DNA from: Rhodococcus rhodnii NBRC 100604
GTDB taxonomy: Bacteria; Actinomycetota; Actinomycetes; Mycobacteriales; Mycobacteriaceae
DNA length: 64,000 nucleotides
Direction of reading: 5' to 3'
NCBI RefSeq assembly: GCF_001894925.1
Contig: NZ_BCXD01000008.1
Span: forward strand, 16,716 to 80,715
The translations under genes were made by a program, and so were the position numbers. Positions 43,153 through 52,965 of this stretch are shown one piece after another. Position 1 is the first letter of the stretch, and the number at the start of each line of letters is the position of its first letter. Below the pieces are notes generated by a model. That model had not been told where the DNA came from and ran no database searches. It saw only the letters and a list, made by a program, of their open reading frames with translations.

Positions 43153-44421
43153 TCAGCGCCGACGACGTTCGCGTACAGCGTGCCGAAGTGGCCGAACGGT
43201 GACCCCGAGTTCGCGACGAGTTCGCCGGCGGAAGACGAGCACACCGACGGCCGCGACAGCCCAGATCACGTACTGGACACACCACGCGACGCGGAAGGCC
43301 TCGAACGTGTAACCGCCCATCGCGTCGAGGATCATGCCCATCGACTGCAGGACCAGTAGCGTCGCGAAGAATCCACCGCTGTTGACCAGGCCCTGAGCGG
43401 TTCCCATGCTCGTCGTCGGGACGAGCATCCGGGCGAAGTCGAACCCGATCATCGAGCCCGGCCCGCCCACCGAGATCACGACGACCAGCGCGGCCAGCAA
43501 CCACGCCGGCGCAGGCCCGGGCAACGCGAGGACGATCGTCCACATCACGGCGCTCGCGGCCATCACGGTGAGCACCATCAGCGAACGCCGCATCGGATAA
43601 CGGCCGCTGAGCACACCGACGACCGCTCCGGACGCGATCGCGACGACGACCGACAGCGTCAGCATCAGGCCCGCCTGCGACGGCGTGAGCCCCTGCGCCG
43701 TCGTCAGATACGGGACGCCCCACAGCAACGAGAAGGCCGTGATCGAGAACTGCGTCCCCATATGGGTGAAGAACCCGAGCCGTGCGGCGTGATTCGAGAA
43801 CACCGCCCTGACCTGCCTCGCGACGTCGCGCACCCCCGCGGGGGCGGCGACGACCTCGTTGCCGGGTGGCGAATCGCGGATCACGGCGAGCGACAGCACG
43901 AACGCGAGCACCCCGAGCGCAGCGGCGGCGCCGAAGGCCGTCGGCCACCCGGCGCTCGTGAGCAGAGCGGTGAACGGGATGGCCGACAGCACCTGCCCCA
44001 GTTGCCCGGTGATGCCCGTCAGCTGCGACACGAGCGGCACCCGGCGCGGCGCGAACCACTGCGGCACGAGCCGCAGGACGGAGATGAAGGTGAAGGCGTC
44101 GCCCGCGCCGACGACGATGCGTGCGGCGATCGCGAGCGGTAACGACTCGGTGACGGCGAGGACCGTCTGCGCGATCGCCATCATGAGCGCGCCGATCGCG
44201 ATCATCGTGCGCGACCCGAACCGGTCGAGCAGAACACCCGCCGGGATCTGCATTCCCGCGTACACGACGACCTGCAGCACGACGAAGCTCGACAGCACGC
44301 CGGGCCCGATCGCGAACCGTTCGGACGCCTCGATCCCCGCGACGCCGAACGTCGTGCGGTGCAGCACGGCGATCACGTACGCGAAGATTCCCGCGCCCCA
44401 CACCCACCACACACGTTTCAT
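43153..44421 (-). CDS. MFS transporter
   Basis: The 422-residue protein has 12 predicted helices. Motifs include LHRTTFGVAGIEA in helix 1, GVLLDRFGSRTM in loop 2-3 and RIVVGAGDAFTFISVLRL in helix 4. It belongs to the NarK/nitrate-nitrite-like or sugar-phosphate-like MFS subgroup; the substrate is not clear. The last 25 residues are strongly basic. The ATG at 44421 is divergent from the mycothiol-dependent isomerase-like gene. Confidence 0.85.
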   Translation of the reverse strand: MKRVWWVWGAGIFAYVIAVLHRTTFGVAGIEASERFAIGPGVLSSFVVLQVVVYAGMQIPAGVLLDRFGSRTMIAIGALMMAIAQTVLAVTESLPLAIAARIVVGAGDAFTFISVLRLVPQWFAPRRVPLVSQLTGITGQLGQVLSAIPFTALLTSAGWPTAFGAAAALGVLAFVLSLAVIRDSPPGNEVVAAPAGVRDVARQVRAVFSNHAARLGFFTHMGTQFSITAFSLLWGVPYLTTAQGLTPSQAGLMLTLSVVVAIASGAVVGVLSGRYPMRRSLMVLTVMAASAVMWTIVLALPGPAPAWLLAALVVVISVGGPGSMIGFDFARMLVPTTSMGTAQGLVNSGGFFATLLVLQSMGMILDAMGGYTFEAFRVAWCVQYVIWAVAAVGVLVFRRRTRRELGVTVRPLRHAVRERRRR

Positions 44422-44464
44422 CGTGGGATGAATCTACGCCTCGGAACGCGGTCGCCGTCCTACC

Positions 44465-45034
44465 GTGGACCCCGTGGGATACGACTGGATCTCTCTGCAG
44501 ACTCTCGCGCGCGACGAGTTCACCCGTCGCCTGGACGCCGTCACCGACTGGAACGCCCCCACCCCCGACACGGACTGGACCGTCCTCGACCTCGCCGTGC
44601 ACGTCACGACCGAACAGCAGTGGGTTCCGCCGCTGCTGGCCGGACGGACCGTCGCCCGTGCCCGCCGCGAGATCGCTCCGCTGCACGGCGACCTCAGCCG
44701 CGAATGGGAACGGTATGCGAGCGCCGCGACCGACGCATGGGCCACGACCCCGCCAGAGAATCCCGTGCATCTGTCCTTCGGCACGGTCACCGCGGAGTTC
44801 TACCTGCGCCAGCAGACGAGCGACATCACCGTGCACGCGTGGGACCTCGCCCGCGCGATCGGCGGCGACACCACACTCGACCCCGTCCTCGCCGCCGCCG
44901 TGTGGGAGGACCTGCGCGATCAGGCGGACGCACTCGCCGCGAGCGGCCTGTTCGCACCGCCGGTCCCCGTCCCCGACGACGCCCCGGTCCAGGACCGGCT
45001 GCTCGCCCTGACGGGCCGCGACCCGAGCCAATGA
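44465..45034 (+). CDS. TIGR03086/maleylpyruvate isomerase-type DinB-fold protein
   Basis: The 189-residue four-helix protein has HVTTEQQWVPPLLAGRTVA in helix 2 and TSDITVHAWDLARAIGGD near residue 125, which hold the His and Asp/Glu metal ligands of the mycothiol-dependent maleylpyruvate isomerase N-terminal (DinB-like) family. In actinobacteria these proteins use mycothiol as cofactor. The specific reaction is unknown. GTG at 44465 and GTG at 44474 are both possible starts. Confidence 0.8.
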   Translation: MDPVGYDWISLQTLARDEFTRRLDAVTDWNAPTPDTDWTVLDLAVHVTTEQQWVPPLLAGRTVARARREIAPLHGDLSREWERYASAATDAWATTPPENPVHLSFGTVTAEFYLRQQTSDITVHAWDLARAIGGDTTLDPVLAAAVWEDLRDQADALAASGLFAPPVPVPDDAPVQDRLLALTGRDPSQ

Positions 45035-45071
45035 CCAGCAGGGTGCGCGCAGGCTTCCTACGCTCTAGTGC

Positions 45072-46772
45072 ATGAGCGAGCGAACAGCGGACATGAAACC
45101 ACGCAGCCGCGACGTCACCGACGGCCTCGAGCGCGCCGCCGCACGCGGCATGCTGCGTGCCGTCGGGATGGGCGACGACGACTGGGCCAAGCCGCAGATC
45201 GGTGTCGCGTCGTCGTGGAACGAGATCACTCCGTGCAACCTCTCGCTCGACCGGCTCGCCGGCGCGGTCAAGGACGGCGTGCACGCCGCCTCCGGCTATC
45301 CGCTCGAGTTCGGGACGATCTCGGTCTCCGACGGCATCTCGATGGGCCACGAGGGGATGCACTTCTCGCTCGTCTCCCGCGAGGTGATCGCCGACAGCGT
45401 CGAGACGGTGATGCAGGCCGAGCGGCTCGACGGCTCGGTGCTGCTCGCCGGGTGCGACAAGTCGCTGCCCGGCATGCTCATGGCCGCCGCCCGGCTCGAC
45501 CTCGCGTCGGTCTTCCTCTACGCGGGCTCGACGCTGCCGGGCACCGCGAAGCTCACGGACGGGAGCGAGCGTCAGGTCACGATCATCGACGCCTTCGAGG
45601 CGGTCGGTGCATGTGCGCGCGGGCTGATGAGCCGCGAGGACGTCGACATCATCGAACGCAACATCTGTCCCGCCGAGGGCGCATGCGGCGGGATGTACAC
45701 GGCGAACACGATGGCGAGTGCCGCCGAAGCGCTCGGCATGTCGCTGCCCGGCAGCGCCGCACCCCCCGCGAGCGACTACCGGCGTGACGGGTTCGCGCGG
45801 CGCAGCGGCGAGGCCGTCGTCGAACTGCTCCGGCAGGGAATCACGGCCCGCGACATCCTCACGATGCACGCCTTCGAGAACGCGATCGCCGTCGTGATGG
45901 CGTTCGGCGGCTCCACCAACGCCGTCCTGCACCTGCTCGCGATCGCGCACGAAGCCGACGTCGACCTCACCCTCGACGACTTCCGCCGCATCGGCGCTCG
46001 CGTCCCCCACCTCGCGGACGTCAAGCCGTTCGGCGCCCACGTCATGACCGACGTCGACCGCATCGGCGGCGTCCCCGTCGTCATGAAGGCACTGCTCGAC
46101 GCGGGCCTGCTGCACGGCGACGCCCTCACCGTCACGGGCCGCACGATGGCCGAGAACCTCGAATCGCTCTCCCCGCCCGATCCCGACGGCAAGGTGCTGC
46201 GCGCGCTCACGTCGCCGATCCACCCGACGGGCGGCATCACGATCCTGAAGGGCTCACTCGCGCCGGGCGGTGCCGTCGTGAAGTCGGCGGGATTCGACGA
46301 CGACGTGTTCGAGGGGACGGCGCGCGTCTTCGATCGCGAGCGCGCCGCGATGGACGCGCTCGAGGACGGCACGATCACGGGTGGCGACGTCGTCGTGATC
46401 CGGTACGAGGGGCCCAAGGGCGGTCCGGGGATGCGCGAGATGCTCGCGATCACCGGGGCGATCAAGGGGGCCGGGCTCGGCAAGGACGTCCTGCTGCTCA
46501 CCGACGGCCGCTTCTCGGGCGGCACGACGGGTCTGTGTGTCGGTCACGTCGCTCCCGAGGCGGTCGACGGCGGGCCGATCGCGTTCGTGCGCGACGGCGA
46601 TCGCATCCGGCTCGACGTCGGCAGCGGAACGCTCGATCTCCTCGTCGAAGATCACGAGCTGGCGCAGCGGCGCCACGGGTGGGAGCCCCTACCGGCTCGC
46701 TACACCCGTGGCGTGCTCGCGAAGTACACCAAGCTCGTCGGCTCGGCGTCCGAGGGCGCCGTGTGCGACTAG
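45072..46772 (+). CDS. ilvD: dihydroxy-acid dehydratase
   Basis: The 566-residue protein has the three iron-sulfur ligand cysteines expected for IlvD: in [21 protein letters not shown] and [12 protein letters not shown]. It has the [14 protein letters not shown] and [17 protein letters not shown] signatures. It dehydrates 2,3-dihydroxy-isovalerate/methylvalerate in branched-chain amino acid synthesis. No ilvBNC genes are nearby. The ATG at 45072 gives the family's usual length. Confidence 0.95.
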   Translation: MSERTADMKPRSRDVTDGLERAAARGMLRAVGMGDDDWAKPQIGVASSWNEITPCNLSLDRLAGAVKDGVHAASGYPLEFGTISVSDGISMGHEGMHFSLVSREVIADSVETVMQAERLDGSVLLAGCDKSLPGMLMAAARLDLASVFLYAGSTLPGTAKLTDGSERQVTIIDAFEAVGACARGLMSREDVDIIERNICPAEGACGGMYTANTMASAAEALGMSLPGSAAPPASDYRRDGFARRSGEAVVELLRQGITARDILTMHAFENAIAVVMAFGGSTNAVLHLLAIAHEADVDLTLDDFRRIGARVPHLADVKPFGAHVMTDVDRIGGVPVVMKALLDAGLLHGDALTVTGRTMAENLESLSPPDPDGKVLRALTSPIHPTGGITILKGSLAPGGAVVKSAGFDDDVFEGTARVFDRERAAMDALEDGTITGGDVVVIRYEGPKGGPGMREMLAITGAIKGAGLGKDVLLLTDGRFSGGTTGLCVGHVAPEAVDGGPIAFVRDGDRIRLDVGSGTLDLLVEDHELAQRRHGWEPLPARYTRGVLAKYTKLVGSASEGAVCD

Positions 46773-46785
46773 ACCGTCGGCCGAA

Positions 46786-47442
46786 CTAGATCGGGCGGAA
46801 GCCCGATCCCGGACCACCGCTCGCGTCGATCGCATCCATGACGAGGTTCATGTTCGTTCCCACCTCGGGACCGATGCACGGCACCAGCAGGTAGGCGTTG
46901 ACCATCGCGACGAGCGTCGTCCCGACGACCAGTGGGGCCCCCGAATCGCCCTCGATCACGCACGCCTGCGTCCACGTCTCCTGGGTCTGCAGGACGTCGC
47001 CCCACACGACTCCGCACGTGTTGCCCGTCGTCCGGCCTTCCTTGCAGCCGATCTGCGGGAACTGAGCGGGATCGCCGACCTGGGTGATCGTGACGTTGCC
47101 GACGCGGTTCACGGGCGCGACCTTCGCGCGGTCGAACTCGATCACGGCGTAGTCGAGGGTGTTGTCGACGGCGACGAAGCGCCCGACGACACCCGAGTCC
47201 ATCTTGTACTCGGGCGCGACGGTCGATCCGACGTCGCCGCAGTGTCCGGCGGTGAGCCCGACGAGCCGGCCCGCGGAGTCGTTGCCGATCGTCGTGATCG
47301 AGCAGACCAGTTCGTCGTCGACGACGATGCCCGATCCACCGCCGAGGACGGCCGGCGCGGGCTGGGCGTGTGCGGTGCCCGTGAGCAGCCCCGACACGAT
47401 CGCCGCCGATGCCGCGACGACCGCGGCGAATCTTCTCAACAT
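46786..47442 (-). CDS. secreted trypsin-like serine protease (S1 family)
   Basis: The 218-residue protein has a signal peptide (about 1-27, ending AHA) and a compact chymotrypsin-fold domain with the catalytic triad His in LTAGHCG (about 67), Asp in NTLDYAVIEF (about 97) and Ser in EGDSGAPL (about 166). Several Cys pairs are likely disulfides. The short length resembles the streptogrisin-like proteases of actinobacteria, without a large propeptide. The ATG at 47442 is preceded by GGACG. Confidence 0.88.
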   Translation of the reverse strand: MLRRFAAVVAASAAIVSGLLTGTAHAQPAPAVLGGGSGIVVDDELVCSITTIGNDSAGRLVGLTAGHCGDVGSTVAPEYKMDSGVVGRFVAVDNTLDYAVIEFDRAKVAPVNRVGNVTITQVGDPAQFPQIGCKEGRTTGNTCGVVWGDVLQTQETWTQACVIEGDSGAPLVVGTTLVAMVNAYLLVPCIGPEVGTNMNLVMDAIDASGGPGSGFRPI

Positions 47443-47520
47443 CGAGACGTCCTTTCACCCCTGTGGATTACGACACAAGCCCTATCAGACTTCGCGCCGG
47501 GGCGGGGTGCTTCGTCGCAA

Positions 47521-48237
47521 TCACTGTGCCGAGGCCTGAGACTTTCCGCCCAGAGCATCGAGCGCCCGTCGCGCCTGCTCGAGTTGCTCGGTCAGTTCGT
47601 CGACCTTCAGCGCCGCGGCGTTGCGTGCCGCGGCGAGGATGTCGGCGACCGCATCGGCGACCGCCGGCACGTCGAGTTCGCCGATCGCGCGTTCGACGGC
47701 GTCGGGCGACACGGGTGTCGCCTTGCTCGGCCGCTTCGCTCCCTGCGCGACGGTGACGCTCCATTCGCCCGCGGCATCGGCGTGGATGGTGACGCTCACG
47801 CTCGCCGGTGCCTTGCGCCGGGCCGCACGCGGCGCGGGGGTGCTCGCTGCCGCCGCAGGGACAGGTTTCGGGGCGGCAGGTTTCGGGGTGGCGGGTTTCG
47901 GAGAAGCGGGCTTCTTCGGTGCCGGCTCGAGTTCCTGGTGCGCGGCCGGTTCGGCCTTCGCGCGCGCGTTCTGCTGTGGCGCGGCCGGCCGCCGCGCGTG
48001 GAGTTCGTCGGGCTCGAAGGGCAGTTCGTCGTCGACACCCTTGGGCCGGACGAGCACGGACGTGCCGTCGATCGAGACGACCTTCGCCGACGTCCCCGCC
48101 TCGATGCCGAGACTCGTGATCGCATCCCGCAGATACACGGTCGCGCGCCGCCCCTCGGCGAGTGCGGCCGACAGTGCGTCGAGTTCGTCGCGGGTCAGCG
48201 TCGGTGGCCGGCCTGTGGTCCGGGTGCGGGGCGGCAT
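47521..48237 (-). CDS. DUF6319-like protein with Ala/Pro/Lys-rich linker
   Basis: The 238-residue protein begins with an N-terminal domain (about 10-75) containing TLTRDELDALSAALAEGRRA and VVSIDGTSVLVRPKG, followed by a low-complexity Lys/Pro/Ala linker (about 95-145) and a C-terminal domain with two helices (about 200-230). It looks like a nucleoid- or DNA-associated protein, but no function is established. AAAGGA eight bases upstream supports the ATG at 48237. Confidence 0.7.
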   Translation of the reverse strand: MPPRTRTTGRPPTLTRDELDALSAALAEGRRATVYLRDAITSLGIEAGTSAKVVSIDGTSVLVRPKGVDDELPFEPDELHARRPAAPQQNARAKAEPAAHQELEPAPKKPASPKPATPKPAAPKPVPAAAASTPAPRAARRKAPASVSVTIHADAAGEWSVTVAQGAKRPSKATPVSPDAVERAIGELDVPAVADAVADILAAARNAAALKVDELTEQLEQARRALDALGGKSQASAQ

Positions 48238-48362
48238 GACGACATCCTTTCGAACAGGTGAGTGAGTGTCACTGTGGCACACGCGGCCGACGGCGTCCCG
48301 CTCGAGTGGTCCGGCTCGCACATCTGCCCCGTGCGTGTCACGGGTGTGCGACATTGACGCGC

Positions 48363-49370
48363 GTGCCCGACTTCGCGTTCGACGCGCTGATGCGCGACAT
48401 CCAATCCGAGCTCGAGGAGTCGTTGCTGGGTGGCCCGCCCCGGTACACGCAGCACGAGGTCGCCGAGCGCGCGGGCGTCACGCGCGAATGGGCCGACCGG
48501 CTGTGGGTGTCGATGGGCTTCGCGCTCGACCTCGACCCCGACGCCGTGATGTTCACCGACAGCGACGTCGACGCGCTGGCGGGGATCGCGCGGCTCGTCG
48601 AGACGGGGGTGATCACCGCCGATCGCGAGGTCGCCGCGGCCCGCGCGGTGGGACAGGCGATGTCGCGGCTCGCCGAGTGGCAGGTGGCGCTCGTGAGCAC
48701 GCACATCCTCGAAGTGATCGCAGGTTCCGGTGAGACCGATCCCGCGCGCGTCCGCGCGCGGGTGGCCGAACTGAACGCCGAGATCCTTCCCGCCGTCGAG
48801 GCGCTGCACGGCTACGTGTGGCGCCGGCACGTCGCCTCGGCGACGGGTCACACCGTCGGCACGCCGGAGGGCGACGGTGCGAGTCGCGTCCTCACGGTCG
48901 GATTCGCCGACATCGTCGGATACACCTCGCTCACCCGCAAGCTCGGCGCCCGCGGGCTCGGCGAACTGCTGGAACGGTTCGAGTCGGCGTCGACCGAGGT
49001 GATCACGGGCAACCGGGGTCGGGTGGTCAAGACGGTGGGTGACGAGGTGATGTTCGCGGTCGAGGATCCGGCGGAGGCGGTCGAGGTCGCGTTGCGGCTG
49101 CACGAGCAGGTGCTTGTGGAGGAGTCGGATCCCACGATGCGGATCGGCCTCGCGCTGGGCCCGACGCTGGTGCGGTTCGGCGACCTGTACGGCTCCGTCG
49201 TCAACACCGCCGCGCGTCTCACCGGATCGGCGCGGCCGGGTTCGATCCTCGTCGATCGCGCGGTCGCCGATGCCGTTGCCGACGACGAGCGCTTCACCCT
49301 GCGCCACCTGCGCCCCCGCCGAGTTCGGGGCATCTCACGGCTCGAGCAGTTCGTGGTGCGCCGGGCCTGA
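48363..49370 (+). CDS. soluble class III adenylate cyclase with N-terminal regulatory domain
   Basis: The 335-residue protein has an alpha-helical N-terminal domain (about 1-135; RYTQHEVAERAGVTREWADR), of the pH-sensing type found in Rv1264 and Rv2212, and a cyclase domain with metal aspartates in GFADIVGYTSLTRKLG and VVKTVGDEVMFAVED. The Lys and Asp for adenine recognition are in GRVVKTVGDE and FGDLYGSVVNTAA. It is cytosolic, unlike the membrane cyclase at 702. The GTG at 48363 is chosen because family similarity starts there; a TTG three codons upstream is possible. Confidence 0.86.
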   Translation: MPDFAFDALMRDIQSELEESLLGGPPRYTQHEVAERAGVTREWADRLWVSMGFALDLDPDAVMFTDSDVDALAGIARLVETGVITADREVAAARAVGQAMSRLAEWQVALVSTHILEVIAGSGETDPARVRARVAELNAEILPAVEALHGYVWRRHVASATGHTVGTPEGDGASRVLTVGFADIVGYTSLTRKLGARGLGELLERFESASTEVITGNRGRVVKTVGDEVMFAVEDPAEAVEVALRLHEQVLVEESDPTMRIGLALGPTLVRFGDLYGSVVNTAARLTGSARPGSILVDRAVADAVADDERFTLRHLRPRRVRGISRLEQFVVRRA

Positions 49371-49515
49371 CGAAGTGGCGCGGTGCTTGCGCATGTGACC
49401 GCCGTCATTGTATCGTTCGGTACCAGTAACCGACCGTCACAGACATTGGCCCACCGACCACACCAGGTCCCACCGGCCCACCGACGGTCCGCCCACACCG
49501 AAAGGCTGCAGTCCA

Positions 49516-50427
49516 ATGACCGCATCGATCCAGGCTCCCCGCCCGGAGCTGTCGGACCGGGAAGAGACCGCCGCACGTCTGCTCGCCTCGTCGGCGCGCA
49601 AGTCGTACGACCCCGTGGTCGAGGTCGACTGGGAAGCTCCCATCCCGCAGAACAAGTTCGGCATGACGCCCGAGTGGAGCACCCTCTACGGCACGCCGTA
49701 CTGGGAGGAGCTCACCGACGAGCAGCGCGTCGCACTGACCAAGCACGAGGCCGCGTCCGTGTCGAGCACCGGACTGTGGTTCGAGATCCTGCTCATGCAG
49801 ATGCTGCTGCGCGACGTCTACAGCCGCGACAAGCACTCGCGTCATGTCCAGTTCGCGCTCACCGAGGTCGGCGACGAGTGCCGTCACTCCGTGATGTTCG
49901 CGCGTGCGGGCGAGCACATGAACATGCCGGGATACGGGCCGACGGGCTTCATCCACCAGCTCGGCAAGGTCTGGGGCAACTTCTTCCGCGGCGGCAACGC
50001 GTACGCGTCGGTCATGGCAGCCGAGGAGATCCTCGACATGATGCAGCGCGACTTCATGCGCGACGAGCGCGTGCAGCCCGTCACCCGCACGGTGAGCAAG
50101 ATCCACGTCCTCGAAGAGGCGCGTCACATCCGCTTCGCTCGCGAGGAGGTCGCCCGCCGGCTCGACGGCGCGTCGCGTGCCCGTATGGCGTTCGAGCGCT
50201 TCTCGACGGCGTTCACGGTGTACTTCGTCATGAAGAGCATGATCCACAAGGACGTGTACGCGAACGCCGGTCTCGACGCCGACCGCGCGCTGCGCGAGGC
50301 CGCCGGCAACCAGCACTACAAGGACACCGTCCGCACGTCGGGCACGAAGCTCATGCAGTTCCTCGACAGCGTCGGCCTCGTCGGCGGCTGGACGACCCGC
50401 TTCTACAAGGCGGTGCACCTGCTCTGA
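49516..50427 (+). CDS. AurF-like diiron N-oxygenase
   Basis: The 303-residue protein is almost all helical with ferritin-like iron ligands: Glu in KHEAASVSS, the ExxH-like DECRHSVMFA, EEILDMMQRD and the second EARH in VLEEARHIRFA. This is the pattern of AurF/CmlI-type diiron oxygenases that oxidise arylamines to nitroarenes; close actinobacterial relatives are of unknown substrate. The ATG at 49516 follows AAAGG. A long terminator (50461-50510) ends the unit. Confidence 0.85.
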   Translation: MTASIQAPRPELSDREETAARLLASSARKSYDPVVEVDWEAPIPQNKFGMTPEWSTLYGTPYWEELTDEQRVALTKHEAASVSSTGLWFEILLMQMLLRDVYSRDKHSRHVQFALTEVGDECRHSVMFARAGEHMNMPGYGPTGFIHQLGKVWGNFFRGGNAYASVMAAEEILDMMQRDFMRDERVQPVTRTVSKIHVLEEARHIRFAREEVARRLDGASRARMAFERFSTAFTVYFVMKSMIHKDVYANAGLDADRALREAAGNQHYKDTVRTSGTKLMQFLDSVGLVGGWTTRFYKAVHLL

Positions 50428-50460
50428 CGAGCGGCTCGCATCACCGGGTAGCACGAACGC

Positions 50461-50510
50461 GACGGCCCGGGTCGGCACCTCACTGGGGGTAGGTGCCGAC
50501 CCGGGCCGTC
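50461..50510 (+). terminator. 20-bp perfect terminator hairpin
   Basis: The arms 50461-50480 and 50491-50510 are exact 20-bp reverse complements with a 10-nt loop. It lies 34 bp after the diiron oxygenase stop codon, an unusually strong factor-independent stop before the Nramp gene. Confidence 0.8.
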
Positions 50511-50604
50511 GTCGTGCGCGTCACGTCCACGGGCCACGGCCGCCATTCCAGGACTACGGTTGTCGTCCGGAGCAACAGCCGGAGATCGCACGACGGGACG
50601 GTGC

Positions 50605-51840
50605 ATGACGCGCTCACGGGCCGGGACGCGGACCGCGACGCCGCGCGTCGTCACGTTGCTGGGGCCCGCCTTCGTCGCCGCCGTCGCGTATGTCGATCCG
50701 GGGAACGTCGCCGCGAATCTGTCGGCAGGCGCCCAGTACGGCTATCTGCTGGTGTGGGTGCTCGTCCTCGCGAACGTCATGGCCGTGCTCATCCAGTACC
50801 TGTCGGCCAAGCTCGGTCTCGTCACGGGACGGTCGCTGCCCGAGTTGCTCGGCGACCGGCTGCGTCCGCGGTCGCGCCGGGCGTTCTGGGTGCAGGCCGA
50901 GGCGATGGCGATCGCGACGGACGTCGCCGAGGTCATCGGTGGCGCGATCGCATTGCACCTGCTGTTCGGGCTCCCGCTCGTCGTCGGCGGCGTGATCACC
51001 GGCGTGATCTCGATGGGCCTGCTGCTCCTGCAGAATCGCGGGGGCGGGCGGCTGTTCGAGTTCGTCGTCGTGGCGATGCTCGCGATCATCACCGTCGGCT
51101 TCCTGTCGGGACTGCTCTTCACGGACGTCTCGCCGCGCGACGCGCTGAGCGGGCTCGTGCCCCGGTTCGCCGGTACCGACACCGTGCTGCTCGCGGCGAG
51201 CATGCTGGGCGCGACGGTGATGCCCCACGCGATCTACATTCACTCGGCGCTCACCCGCGACCGATTCGGCCCGCAGACGCCGGGACCACGGCTCGACCGG
51301 CTGCTGCGGGCGACGCGCTGGGACGTCGTCGGGGCGCTCGCCGTCGCGGGCACGGTGAACATCGGGATGCTGCTGCTCGCGGCGTCGGCCCTGCCCGGTG
51401 CCCCGGGCACCGACTCGATCGAGGGCGCGCACGCCGCGATCGAGAACGCGCTGGGGCCCGCGGTCGGTGTGGTGTTCGCCGTCGGTCTGCTGGCGTCGGG
51501 CCTCGCGTCGACGGCGGTGGGCAGCGCCGCGGGCGCGGAGATCATGCACGGCCTGCTGCGGACCCGCATTCCACTGGTACTCCGACGCCTCGTGACGCTG
51601 GTCCCTGCGCTGGCCGTCCTCGCCGTGGGTGTCGATCCGACGCTCGCGCTGATCCTCAGCCAGGTGGTGCTGAGCTTCTGCATTCCGTTCGCGCTCGTCC
51701 CGCTCGTCCGGTTCACCTCGCGCGCGACGCTCATGCGCGGATACCGCAACGCCGCGCTCACGACGACGGCTGCGTGGGCCGCCGCGGGCGCCGTCATCGC
51801 GCTCAACGTCGCACTCGTCGCGATGACCGTGGCGGGCTGA
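50605..51840 (+). CDS. mntH: Nramp-family divalent metal transporter
   Basis: The 411-residue protein has 11 predicted helices and the metal-binding motifs of Nramp: AYVDPGNVAANLSAG in helix 1 and MPHAIYIHSALT in helix 6. It would import Mn2+ or Fe2+ with protons. The ATG at 50605 is preferred to an upstream ATG-like start at 50560 because helix 1 follows closely and the extra residues are arginine/threonine-rich. No riboswitch is obvious upstream. Confidence 0.9.
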   Translation: MTRSRAGTRTATPRVVTLLGPAFVAAVAYVDPGNVAANLSAGAQYGYLLVWVLVLANVMAVLIQYLSAKLGLVTGRSLPELLGDRLRPRSRRAFWVQAEAMAIATDVAEVIGGAIALHLLFGLPLVVGGVITGVISMGLLLLQNRGGGRLFEFVVVAMLAIITVGFLSGLLFTDVSPRDALSGLVPRFAGTDTVLLAASMLGATVMPHAIYIHSALTRDRFGPQTPGPRLDRLLRATRWDVVGALAVAGTVNIGMLLLAASALPGAPGTDSIEGAHAAIENALGPAVGVVFAVGLLASGLASTAVGSAAGAEIMHGLLRTRIPLVLRRLVTLVPALAVLAVGVDPTLALILSQVVLSFCIPFALVPLVRFTSRATLMRGYRNAALTTTAAWAAAGAVIALNVALVAMTVAG

Positions 51841-51881
51841 ACCCTTACGAGGCGGCCGCGCGGAGACGTAGTGTTCGGCAC

Positions 51882-52745
51882 ATGAGCGAATTCACCAGGA
51901 TCACAGTGCTCGGCACCGGCGTGCTGGGTTCACAGATCGCTTATCAAACGGCCTTCAGCGGATTCGACGTCGTGGCCTACGACATCGACGACGCCGCGCT
52001 GGACGCCGCGAGACAGCGTTTCACCAAGCTCGCGGATCTCTACGCGAAAGACGTCGCGGGCGGCGGCGACGGCAAGGCGGAGGAGGCGCTCGGCCGGATC
52101 ACGTACTCGTCGGATCTCGCCGAGGCGGTCGCGGACGCCGATCTCGTGATCGAGGCCGTTCCGGAGAAGCTCGAGATCAAGCAGGAGACGTACGAGAAGC
52201 TCGCGGCGGCGGCCCCCGAGCGCACGGTGTTCGCGACGAATTCGTCGACGCTGCTGCCGAGTTCGCTCGTGGAGTTCACGGGGCGGCCCGCGAAGTTCCT
52301 GGCGCTGCACTTCGCGAACAAGGTGTGGCAGTTCAACACCGCCGAGGTGATGGGCACCGAGAAGACCGATCCCGAGGTGTTCCGAAGCGTCGTGCGATTC
52401 GCGGAGGAGATCGGCATGGTGCCGATCGAGATCCACAAGGAGAAGGCGGGGTACGTCCTCAACTCGCTGCTCGTCCCGTTCCTGCAGGCGGCGTCGCAGC
52501 TCTACGCGCAGGGGATCGCCGACCCCGAGACCGTCGACAAGACATGGCGGATCGGCACCGGCGCACCGGCGGGGCCGTTCGAGATCTACGACGTCGTCGG
52601 CCTGACGACGGCGTACAACATCTCGGCGGCCTCCCCCGATCCCGCGCAGCAGGAGTTCGCGCGAATCCTCAAGGAGCGCTTCATCGATCAGGGGAAGCTC
52701 GGCGTCGCGACCGGCGAGGGCTTCTACAAGTACCCGCGGGAGTGA
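51882..52745 (+). CDS. 3-hydroxyacyl-CoA dehydrogenase
   Basis: The 287-residue protein begins with the NAD-binding VLGTGVLGSQIAYQTAFSG, contains ATNSSTLLPSSL, a catalytic His in LALHFANKVWQFNTAEV, and a C-terminal domain with GEGFYKYPRE at the end. The FANKVWQFNTAEV segment departs from the usual HFFNPVxxMxLVE, so it belongs to the group that prefers branched or short hydroxy-CoA substrates. It is the second such dehydrogenase in the window, distant from the one at 38160. Confidence 0.88.
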   Translation: MSEFTRITVLGTGVLGSQIAYQTAFSGFDVVAYDIDDAALDAARQRFTKLADLYAKDVAGGGDGKAEEALGRITYSSDLAEAVADADLVIEAVPEKLEIKQETYEKLAAAAPERTVFATNSSTLLPSSLVEFTGRPAKFLALHFANKVWQFNTAEVMGTEKTDPEVFRSVVRFAEEIGMVPIEIHKEKAGYVLNSLLVPFLQAASQLYAQGIADPETVDKTWRIGTGAPAGPFEIYDVVGLTTAYNISAASPDPAQQEFARILKERFIDQGKLGVATGEGFYKYPRE

Positions 52746-52751
52746 GGCATC

Positions 52752-52940
52752 GTGGCACGCGGTGAGCATCCGCAGCGGACCCCGCTCTACGGGGTTCTGC
52801 TCATCGTCGCCGCGATGCTCGGCTCCCTCGCCGTGTACCGGGTCGATGCCCCGACGTGGCTGCAGATCCTCGTGTACCTCGCCGCCGTCGCGGCCGGCGT
52901 CACCGGGTTCGTCATGACGTTCCGCGACTACGGCCACTGA
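52752..52940 (+). CDS. small membrane protein (62 aa)
   Basis: The 62-residue protein has two predicted helices (about 12-27 and 35-54) between a basic N-terminus and a tail ending FRDYGH. The GTG at 52752 starts six bp after the dehydrogenase stop, so it is probably translated from the same message. I do not recognise the family. Confidence 0.6.
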   Translation: MARGEHPQRTPLYGVLLIVAAMLGSLAVYRVDAPTWLQILVYLAAVAAGVTGFVMTFRDYGH

Positions 52941-52965
52941 CCGGGCGTGGTGCACCGACGGTGGG

